From NCBI RefSeq assembly GCF_023053635.1, contig NC_086177.1, positions 99,048,001 through 99,112,000 on the forward strand: a stretch of DNA of 64,000 nt, in the 5' to 3' direction. Positions 38,001-50,000 of the stretch are shown piece by piece. Each line of letters starts with the position of its first letter. Positions within the stretch are counted from its first letter, which is position 1. This stretch comes from Elgaria multicarinata webbii (lineage: Eukaryota > Chordata > Lepidosauria > Squamata > Anguidae). The position numbers were made by a program, and so were the translations under genes. Below the pieces are notes generated by a model that was not told the DNA's origin, ran no database searches, and was given only the letters and a program-made list of their open reading frames with translations.

Positions 38001-41000
38001 GGGCAAGTTAGCTCCCAAATTCCCTTCTTCAGTCACATATTGTTTCTATTCTGAAGCCTGGTCATTTTTGCTTGAATCTTTTTTTTTGGGGGGGGGGGAA
38101 TTCCACTGACCAACAAATAAGAAATCAATATATATTCCCGTTAAGGCTGGGAAGGCAACAAAAAAGGGCAGAAGTGGGCAAGAAACTAGGAATGGTTAGA
38201 TTCAAATTCAAACTGGATCTGTGCAAGACTAAGGCCCTTTCTACACCTAACGGTTATCCCAGGAAAATGGAGGGATCGTCCCTGCCTGCTCCCGGGATCC
38301 CCTGTGTGGCATTTGGATGCACAGGAACGATCCCGGGATATAGGGCTGGGGTAGACATGCCCTAAAAAGACTTGAGTCCTTCTTATGACAAGTGTTTCTT
38401 CTGTGAACCTTTAGCTTCTTACTACTTCAGAAAGCACATAGAGAGAGCTATTTAGGCAATTATCTATGTCCAAATGGAAACAGAAGGCAAAGGAAGGTAT
38501 GCTACTTCTAGTATTTCAGGTTCAAGTGTGCCCTACGTTGTCATTAGATTGGAGAAAGAAGTCCCTTTAAGGAATACTTGTACCTACCTGCTATACAACT
38601 GTCATCTGAAATTGGTACGTCAAGGTAAATAAACCCTTTATTATATAAGCCTAGAGAAAGAAAAACAATGCAATTTTACAAAGATGTGCCACATGGAGGA
38701 CTTGATAATCAAGGACACATGACATGCCAGATTTAGAAACAGAACTGAAAAATTAAGGAACTGCGTAGTCCCTCCACTTACACAACAAGTGACCACCAAC
38801 GAAATATGAAAGATGCTGTATATGTGTGTGGAGGGGGGTGGGGTGGGAGAGAAAAGGGAAGCGATACCCTTCACAAAAGTGCTTGCACTCAGCTAAGGGG
38901 ATCTTTGAATCAGAACACTGTACTTGACTGTTAACTTTATTGAGACAGATACAGCTATAGAAATGTTTTTCAATTGTATCTGCAGAAACAATGCAATCGG
39001 AATGTAGCTAAATACAGCCCGTTACATTGAAGCATGATTTAACTTGAGGCCAAAGACTGAAATCCATGCTTTATCCAAAAGACTACCATGTTAGCAAGCA
39101 TGCAAGCAGCATAACTTTTTAGGTATTTAGATTCTCTGCAAGTTTATTCATATAAAACCCTAAAGATGTTCACGCTTGGAAATATGTACAATTACAGCTG
39201 TATTCTTAATAGCACATGCTTAGAAGTACGCTCCACTGAAATTCAAGTACAAGTACTTCTCAACAAAGACTAAGTTGTAAGTCTCTGAACTGTGGTCTTC
39301 AGTGGGCAGATGGGAAAAGACAGTGTTGTATCTGAAACAGAAAGAGTGTTCAAAGAAAATATATGCATCCTATGCATGTGACAAGGGTGGTGAAACCCTT
39401 GGAATTATACTCCCATCGTCTCTTTGTTCTATGTGATGCCCAGATATTACAGATACATAGACTTTTTGCAGGCAAAATTATGCTGGCCAGGATCCAAACA
39501 ACTGTGAAACTAGTTCCATGAGCCCATGCAGGCTTTTATTAGCCCCCATCCCCAAACATGACAAGGCAAAACTGCTTCTGAAACGGAAGGGAGCTTCTAA
39601 AACAGCTTTTGGTATGGAATGGGGATTAGCTCTTCCAACAAGAAGAAAAGAAAGAATTCTACTGCTCTTGCAGAAGTCTAGGTAATTCTTTGGAACACAG
39701 CCATTGTCTGGAGTAAAAGCTTGAAGGCTTCTTATCTTAAGCCTTCTAGAACAGATACAACATGCAGAAATTATTATTCAGTTAAAAACTCACTGTGAAC
39801 TACATTGAAGTCCAGAGATCCAGCAAGCTGAGGACCTGAATCAATGATCTTATCAATAGCAGATTTTTCAGAGGTAGTGCAAATCTAGTGAGAAACGTTT
39901 ATATTAAAATATGTATTTGCATTAGCATAAGATCTTTTTAAAAAATTATTCCAGGTAGCATTTAGATTTGACAAATGAAGAAGTGCAACTCAAAACCACT
40001 TTGGGAGGCTGTTGGTGGGCTAATCAGGCAGGAATTAAATACTAGAAGAAACTTTCACTAGAGGAAGACATTCCCCACCCCCAACTTTCATAATACTAGA
40101 ACTTGGGTTCACTCAGTGGAACTGACTGATAGCAGGATAAAGACAGATGAGAAGGAATCTATTCTTCATATAATGTATAAGTAGTTTATGGAATTTACTC
40201 CCGTAAGATGAGGCTACAGCTACTAGCTAAAATTGCTTTAAAAAATAAATTACACAAATTCAGAGAATACAGATTTATCAATGGCTACAACCCATGATCA
40301 GTAAATGGAACTCCTATGTCCAGAAACAGTTTACCTCTGAATATGGGATTTTGGAGATACTGACCAGGTTCACAGTCATAGATTGTTCTAGGGTAATGTG
40401 AGAGTTGTGTAACCCTTGCATAACCCATGACACCCAGGTTCACATGATACGACAAGCCAGTGTTCGCTTGCAGCGGCTTGCATTTTCAAAATGGCTCCCG
40501 GCACACACTTCAACCCGCCGTAGCTTAAATAAGCCACAGTGGGCAACAGTGATTGTGTGAACAGGCCCAGTATATATAAGCCCCTTAGTGATTATGTATA
40601 TTTTCACCAGCAAAAAACAGTTACAAGGGAATTTCAGGGTTATGTTAATGTATCCTGCAAGCCTTAGATAAATTCCTGGAGGAGAAAGCTATCAATGGCT
40701 ACTAAAACTATGGCTATGTGCTACCTCCAATATCAGAGGCAATAAGCCTATATAAACCACCTGCTGGGGAACATGGGCAGAAGGTGTTACTGCACTCGTT
40801 AATTCCTGCTTGTGGGTCCCCGGGCGACAGCTGGTTGGCCACTGTGTGAACAGAAAGCTTGACTAGATGAATCCTTGGTCTTATCCAGCAGGGCTTTTCT
40901 TATGTTTGTATGTTCTTGCTAACAGCTAACATCATGGTCATTATCCATAAAGCAACATGACCCATTTTGGGTAAAATACCATTCCTACTATAACTGTAAA

Positions 41001-44000
41001 GCAACTGTGTTATATGTATTTGCCACAAGAATAGGAATGTGAAAGCCTTGGGTAAAGAAAAAAGGGGGAGGGATAAAGAGGAACCAATACAAACAAAAAT
41101 GTCCCCCCACAAATTTCCCCAGTTTTTCCCCAGGCCTTCACATCTCCACAAAAGAACATTTTCTGATTATAACAGCAGGTATGTTTACATCCCTGATCTG
41201 GAAAGTGGGATGAAACTATCTAAGTGACAGGGCACAGTCAACGCTAAAGTTTACTTAAACCAGAAAAGTGTTGTGAAGATACCTTTATGTCATCCTCTGT
41301 GATGTAACCGGCTTGTACCACCCACCAAGCCTCTACGGCAATCTCTACTGGCTTCATGGGCAGCAGGTCACGAGCCGTTTTCCTTCTGAAAAATTTCTGA
41401 AGTGGCACAGTCCATTTGAGATTGCACGGGCCAAAGATAAGGAAGTGAGATATTTACTATCTTGTAACACAGAAGGAACTAATACTCTTGTTTTCTGAAT
41501 ACAGTATACGTAAACTTTTAACACCCCCAAAGCACATTTACCTGAATAAAAAGGTGCCACTGTTCATCATTAATCCCCAGACATTTTTGTGCAATAAATT
41601 TTCTACAGACTACTTCTGTGCATTTTAAAAACATGTGGATTTTAACCGAGGAAATTTGATAGCTTCTAGAGACAACATATGTTATCCTTCAATTTACACA
41701 CACAGAAAAGAGATAAGATTGTGTTGTTGTTTTAAAAAACAAAACAAAAACCTGACGCATAGTCATTTGTATTTCTGTACTCTCAAAACTGTATTCTGGG
41801 GTGATTGATTGCATGGCTCCAAATCTGGATTAGATTCTGGACAATCCATCACAGCTGTATATGACAGCAACTCTCAACAACTGCACAGACACCCTATAAA
41901 TCTCTGAACAACATTCAAGGAATTAGTTTTGATCTATAAAGTCTTCAATGCCCTGTGGTTTACATTGCTAGAGATCTGCTTTCTCCATTAAACTGAGACT
42001 AATCATTTGCTTACATTTTCCATGCATCAAGCACACAAAATAATGACTATGCTGAATGAGATGAGACCATTTACGAAGTGATAACCACAGCCAGCATAAT
42101 AACTCTTAGATCAGCCTTTCTCAACCTGAGGCGCTCCAGATGTGTTGGACTACAACTCCCAGAATGCCCCAGCCTGGCTGGGGCATTCTGGGAGATGCAG
42201 TCCAACACATCTGGAGCGCCCCAGGTTGAGAAAGGCTGCCTTAGATGGTCATTTAACAGCTCTGGTAAATAAATATCAGTGCACTGTGTAATCCATGGGG
42301 CTGCCATCTGTATTCAGCTAATTCAAGCCATCCTAGACAGCAGGCTCAGAAATTTCAAATGCCCTTTGCTTTCCAAAGCCAAATAAACAGCACCATCTCT
42401 CCTTCCAGGTTTTTAAGAAAAGCCAGCCAGGCATCTATCGGGGACATTCAAAGTATAGATTGTTGCTGCAGCTTGTTTTCGGGAGCTGGACTGAAGTGAC
42501 CCAAATCTATGGTTCTTTCAAAAGTGCTGCAAGAACTTTTAATTTTGATAGTGGCCCAGGGCTCAATTCAGGAATGGCATGTGGGGTTTCAAAACATTTT
42601 ATACTTGAGGTTGCAATTATTTGTTCCTTTTAAGCATATGTTGTTTTAAGGGCATATCACACACCTGCAGGATAGACTACCAGCATTGGACAGGTGGAGA
42701 ACAAGGTGAGGGGACAAACAAAGAAAACTGACCACATACTTTTGATGATCTACACTGGTTCATTAGATCGATGTACTGGTTTCTTCCTATGCCAAGCAAC
42801 CTTAGGCCTGAAAAAGATAAAAATTTTTTTTGTAAATTCCTTAAAACAGAATTACAGCCATGAAAGTATTCTGAGACACAGGAACATTATCCTCTAAAAC
42901 TGCTTCCATTTTTCGCTTTGTAGCCAAAGAGGAGGAGTTTTTTTCTTTTCAGCAATGCCTGTGGGTGCATTCAACTGTGAGATGAATTTGATTACAGAGC
43001 ATTCAGTTGGAAATATTCATAACATTCTTGCTTTAGTTTAAAATACACATATTTAGTACCAAATAACTTCACCCTTGATTCAAAAGATGCCTGGGAATTC
43101 AATCTGAATCATACTAATGAATGACAATAGTATTTGACTGGCTTGGAAATATAATAGATTTTTTAAAGTCTTTTACAGCCTGGAGGTTTAAGGCAATGAA
43201 AGCAATTATTGTTGTTGTCATCATCATCACCAAAAAAAATCTATTGTCTTAGACGTTTGCACGGGAATTGTGGGCTTTTGATGCAGCATTTGGGACAATG
43301 GAGAAGGGGAAGACCTAATGGCTTTCTTAAAGAGATAAATATAGAAGTCAGTTATTGTAGGTCAGCAATGGTCATGGTCAGCAATTCAGAAAAACAAGTT
43401 CTAACTTAACGGGAAGGATAAATTACTCAGAAGTAGCCACATTTGCTTCAAAGGCTGGTAAGCTGACAGCTAACTCCGTGAAAGCCAGTGTGGAGGGCTA
43501 TGAAGTGGGTATAGTGGATATAATAATGGGGTATAATCAAGTGGGTATAATAATGTTTAAATGTATTCTAAACATTATTATTATGGCTTATAGCAGAGAA
43601 AATAAGAAATTATGCACAAGACAGTCACTTGATGGACTCGTATTTTATTTTTGCAACTATTTTGTGTTATTTTGTTGCTGGTGCCTCTTTCGTTCGCTTT
43701 ATAAAAGGCATTTAACCTTAATTTCAAAAGCACTTTTAAACAAGTGTTATAACTTCAAAAAGGAGCTACCATGCAGCTATGCTTTTGAAAGCAGCAGGAG
43801 ATATAGATAGATAGATATAGATATATTAAAGGTGTCTTTGGAATGGACATTTATTTAGCCCATGGAAACAGAATGTAATTGTATACTTACAATCTGCAGC
43901 AGTAAAATTGGGCAAGGAGTCATAGCTTTTTTCACTGTTCATTATATCCTTTATAAAGTAAAAGTAAAAGTTGCAGTGTCAGTTTGTAGCCTCTTATTTT

Positions 44001-47000
44001 GTAACTGTGCATTGATATTACATCAGCAAATATGTGAAACCAAGTTTGCACCCACAATCTACCTATTGGGTTTTTGTTTTTATGACGTGGTTCTCATGTA
44101 ATGACAATCCATAGGTTGTTTAACCAATGAATTGACAGGGCTGTGAGCAAGCACGTTGCTTCCCACATGCTTGTCATTTCTGCTTATCAGCTTTAATCAA
44201 CAACTTTAATAGGGCATTCTGGTGTTGTTTGACGTGATGTCCAAACCTGGAACTCTGGGTTGCTGAAGGACAAACAACCCAGAGTTTTAATCCAACAACA
44301 AACCATGGATGAGTATTGGGCTAAACTCTGAGTTGTTGAACCCTAAACAACCCATAGTTTTGGGTTTAGACATCACATCAAATAATGTCCTGTTCCTGGG
44401 TTGTCTGATGTGAGGTCTGAACCTGGAACTCTGGGTTGTCGAGGGACAAACAATCCAGAGTTTTAATCAAAAAACAATGGGTGATTGTTGGGTTAAACCT
44501 TGGGTTATTTAAAATTAAACAACCCAGAGTTTTGGGTTAGGATGTCACATCAAACAATGCCCCATTCCTGGGCTGTTGATTAAAAGTAATTCAAAACAGA
44601 AGTGGGGAGCATGTAGGAGTCAACGTGCTCATTCCCTCACTTGCAGCTCCTATTGTTGTTTATTCGTTCAGTCGTTTCCGACTCTTCGTGACTTCATGGA
44701 CCAGCCCACGCCAGAGCTTTCTGTCGGCCGTTGCCACCCCTAGCTCCCCCAAGATCAAGTCCGTCACCTCCAGAATATCATCCATCCATCTTGCCCTTGG
44801 TCGCCCCCTCTTCCTTTTGCCTTCCACTTTCCCTAGTATCAGCATCGGTTTAAACAACCCACGTGTTGTCGTTAGGTGTAAACTGTTACTTGGAAATGTT
44901 TTGCATTAAAACCAAATTCTAACCCTCTCCCAACAGCACAATCTAAAGTTATATGCACAGAATTAAGGAAACACTTGATTTTAAGCAAGAGCACCCATAT
45001 CAAGTCATGCACACAGACTGTCCCCTCCATTTTACTTGAGGGAATTGATCTGCACATGAAAATAATGTATTCCAGTGCTGCCGCTACTGAAATGCGCTGG
45101 GCGGAGGAGGAAGCGACTACTACGCTCGATGTGCAAAATGGCTCTCCTGCACCAAGAACAGCATGTTGGATTGGGACAGAGATGGATGTGAACCTCACAA
45201 TCCTCATGCCATCAAATGTGAAATGATCCTGTACAATTTCTTATTGATCACAGTTGTACCCAGCCATTGCTCCAAGGAAGCGTATATAGATTCATCCTCC
45301 CTGTTTTAACCTCTCAAGTACCTTGAGGGAGGTGGTTTGCCCAAGGTTACCCAATAAACTTCATGGGCGAATAGAGAGGTCTCACCAGATCAGCTCTATT
45401 CCAGATTAACCAGTTTGAGCATTACAGTAAATATCAGGCTGCCCAGACAGTAGATGCTACAGCATCAGGAAGAGGCTGTCATCAGATGTAGTGCAGCAAA
45501 AGAAAAAGAATGCTGAGAGAGCAGGTCTAGAGGCTTCAGCTGCCACCAGAAGGAACATCATGCCCTGAGGAGATGGGAGAAAAAGCAGACAAAACTTGCT
45601 GAGTGGCCACTATCTAGCTCCCAGTGGCAGCCCCTCTACTGGCACCAGAAGGCCATCTGGGGAAACATCTGGCCCTGAGGGGATGGGAGAAGAAAGAGGT
45701 TAATCTTGAACTCAAAACAAGAGGAACCGCAGAAGACAAGAAAGAAAAGAGGAACAGGACAGCTCAGAAGGGCAAGAGAGGCAGGGCAAATGCAAGCTAA
45801 AATGGTTCCAGAAGAGGTTTATTCCTAACCATTTGTGCAACTGAATCAAGCATCACCATCAGGCTTTTTCTTCCTTCCCTCCCAAATCCCTTTCCTTCTG
45901 TCTCGTGTCATTTTAGATTGTAAGCCTGAAGGCAGGGGCTTCCGAAATACTGATGCTCTAATGTTGTGAATTGCTGATTCTATTATGATCGGTGGTACAG
46001 AAATGTTACGAATAAATAAATACAAATCGTAAACCTCCCTGGGAACCTTTGACTACAGAGCGGGATAAAAACACTTTGAATAAATAAATAAATACATCTT
46101 AAAAGGTCTTCAATTCAACAAATAGATATAATCCTAGACCTAGTCACCTTTCAGGGTAGTAAAAAAGTTATAATGGAAATGCATCTGAGGGATGGTAGAC
46201 AAAGATGAAATCCCCTCACCCCCAGCTTCCTAGAAGAAGGGCTGGCTAAAAAAGAGGTAATGTAATAACAATTCCACTTTTCCTATATAGAATGGTGCTG
46301 TAGCGACACCTGCACACAAATCTCAGTGTGCTCCAAAGCAGTTCCGGCGCATAAATGGGGGCATAAATGATCAGTTTCACAGAATCCAAAGGCAACACTC
46401 TCATTAGAAAAGCGCTGGCCACTAACCGCAGTTAGCAGCAATTACCAATTTATTCTGCACCATAATACACATATTTGTTCTGCCCACATGAGGAGACACT
46501 CGAGGGCTTTTTGCCGCCTCTACTGAAAACACAAACACGTTTGCAAGTTCCTTCATTGCAGTAATTTGACTGCCAGCCCAAAGGGCAATTGTCAAAGCGG
46601 TGTGATGCAGATTGTGTTTCCTGATGCTTATTGTGAACAGTAGTCTGGCAAAAAGCTAACAATAACGGACATACGACTCCAGTTGGCAGGCATTATGTTA
46701 CGCTGCAGTAGCATGAATTGCTAGAAGGACACAATATGCCTCATTGATGCATTTCTCCCCACTCACCTCCATTATTCCTGTGTAATATGAAAAGGGTGTT
46801 ATCCTCAAACCTTTCACCATGATGTCAGACAAGTGGTAAGGGTATAACATGAGATGATCTCTGCTGTACTTTAACAGTTCCTCATAGTATTTGCGTTCAT
46901 CTTTCTTCACATGCTTAACTGGGAGAGAGAAGAAGCATTATCAGCACATTGAGCAACAGCCTCCATCAATTAGTTATCTTTTTATGGGGTGTGGATGAAA

Positions 47001-50000
47001 ATTTGGAGAAGTCTCAATACAAGCTCGGAGGTCCTCTTGCATAGAGATGTGAAGAATGCTCTGTGCTACCATACCAGAAAAAAGGGGCAAAGCAAGAGGA
47101 AGAGAGTCGGTAGACATATTGAAGTTTACGGCAGAGCGACAGAAAAGCCATATTGCACCACATGCTAGTCGTCGCTTGTGCAGCAGAATTATTTCGTGAC
47201 TTGTTCCCAATAATCCAAACAGTGTTAAAGAGAGGACAGCAGGCCAAAAGCACTCAGGAACCTGAATAACCTTGTAGCTCAACAACATTATCACCCAGAA
47301 TGGAGACTAAGTTCAGAGCAGGGAACGGGGTAGGCAGAATGGCCTGCAACTTGAGAATTATGGATCCCCCAGTAAGATGTGTTTAAGAGCAAGGAAGGGG
47401 AACACTTCAAGGCATGGAAATGGATGGGGAGGAAGAAGAGATAGGATAATAGTATAAAATGGACTGAGGGTTAAATCTCGAGTTATGTGCACACCAAGAT
47501 CCTAAAACATCGTTTGTGGAACTAAAATTCAAGAAAATCAAGTCCCCAAAGTTAATAGATCTTACTTCCATGTCAATGCTCGTATGATTTTTCAATGAAT
47601 TTCTTTAAAAACCATACACCTCACCTGATCTACTCAAGGTAGCTTACAAACATGTTGGCATCAAGTACATTCTGATGGAGAGCAAAAAAATTCCCCACCA
47701 CCCTTCCCTCAGTTGCTCCTCAGTTGTGTAAAAACATTTAGGCCCTGTTCAGAAGACACCTTAAGCCACAGATTTAACTACAGTGAATAAGGCTTTTTGC
47801 CTTATTCACCGTGGTTAAAGCCATGGCTTAAGATGTCCACTGAACAGGGCCTTACTGAAGTTTTTAGGAGGTTGTGCACTTTTTTTGTTCCTTCATCTGG
47901 GCTTCCTACGCATTAGTTAAAGTTGTCTGCTTAGTAACTTTAGCACAAAGCAGCTAGCCAGCATAGAGACATTTCTTCAACCAGTACAGCAATGTTAAGT
48001 TTTCAAAAACATTTTCCCTCTTCCAGTTTTGTATTTCTCTACTCACCTAAGTTATTTCGGTACCGTAGCTGATTGCGGATACTATATAGTACAACTTGCT
48101 TCTCATAGTCTCGCTGTGAGTTTCCAAGACCCTATGAAACAAAACATATTAAGCTTCACATAATGCATTAAATTGGAATGTTTACAAATTAACCCCAGTC
48201 CTAGGCACACAATGCTTGAAAGTGTCCTTTGTCTCAATGGGACTTCCTTTTTAGTAAATAAGCCTGTTAAGCTGCAACTGTATTTTAATACATAGTTTAG
48301 CCTAAAAAGTTGGTATAAAATCATAGAGAGGTTAAAAAGTGGCTTGAGGTTTTCTTCCAGATAAATATGATTGTCAGAGCTGATTCATGCATCCTTTGGT
48401 CAAACGGCAGCTGCAAGGGCTTGAAAATACAGCGCATGCTTCCTTATTTGTGGCCTGCTGGTAGCATGCAGTCACTGTCCTGGTTTAGTGTTATGAGGAC
48501 AAGCTGCAGGGAACCTCAGCTTGCACACTCCCCGCTCCTGCGTAGCTGTGTGGAGGAGAATGGGAGCTCCCACTTCCATTTTACATTAAACACAATTTAG
48601 CATTATGTCCAAACCATAAACTGTGGTTTATTTTACCTATGGTTTGCAGAAACAAACAGCTTCTTAAGCTATGGTTTGAAGTTGGCTTGTTTAAACAAGC
48701 CATAGTCAAGATTAATCAACTTGTCAGGTTCAGACAACATGGCAAGCTGTGATCAATCTAAAATGGAAGAAAAGCTTCTGAATTCTTCGGAGAAGGATGG
48801 AACATACAAGGCCAAAAAATGCTTAGGCCCATTTTGTAACGCTGAAGTATGGTTAATCCTTTAGCATTATGCCCAAACCAGCCCACTTCCAGGTGCTGGC
48901 TCCTGCTACTGGCAAGCCACTGCAAATGCCACCCCCCCAGCATTTGCTAATGCTTGTAAACAGCTAAACTCTGCCTGTGTTAAGAAGTTGTGCCTGTCAT
49001 TGAAAGAGGGCTGGCACTTGCAGGCTGTGGGCCATTAACTGCCTTCAGTCTCCTTTGTGCGGTTCATGGGCTTAAATGCTAGGAACTTCAGATGTCACTT
49101 GGAAGAAAATAAGAAATTCTAACTGTCACAGTTATAGTGATACACTTGAACATGCAGTGCTAGGAATTTCCAATAAGGACTTGAGTGCTGAATAAGTTGC
49201 TGATCCTCAAGTCTAATAGGTAAATTTATAATTTAGTCTTGCTGAAATTTGAACAGTGAGAATTAAAATGTTAGAAACAAACAAAAAATGTTGAAAGTTA
49301 CCCTAAACATGAGTTTTATCTAGCAGCATGGCCTAGACCAGTCTGATTTTCACACATATAAGTGATGCTTTCTCAGTTAATCAAAACACATCAACGCAGA
49401 GCTCCTACAACATACTACTACATACAATTAGTGTCCTTAATTTTTTTTATTTACAGAACTTTTGATTGGCAAAGGTGCTGTTTGTGAATAGACATAGCAT
49501 TTCTTACGGAACATCAAGCGTTCACTGTGCATCACACAATTTTCATACACTACAGGCCTGTTTTTGTGAAAAGCAAAGAAATACTCATATTGACACCACT
49601 TCCGTGATGTATCCTTAAAAGTAATCACTGCCTAACTATCTGTGCTTTGCTTGATGTCAGTATTGATCTGATGCTGACGGGGAAGAAAAATGTAGTTATA
49701 CCTATTCATAGAATCATACAATCATAGAATAGTAGAGTTGGAAGGGGCCTATAAGGCCATTGAGTCCAACCCCCTGCTCAGTACAAGAATCCACCTTAAA
49801 GCATCCTTGGCAGATGGTTGCCCACCTCCCTCTTGAAGGCCTCTAGTGTGGGAGAGCCCATGACCTCCCTAGTAACTAGTTCCATTATTGTACTGCTCTA
49901 ACAGTCAGGAAGTTTTTCCTGATGTCCAGCCAGAATCTGGCTTCCTGTAACTTGCGCCCATTATTCTGTGTCCTGCATTCTGGGATGATTGAAAAGAGAA

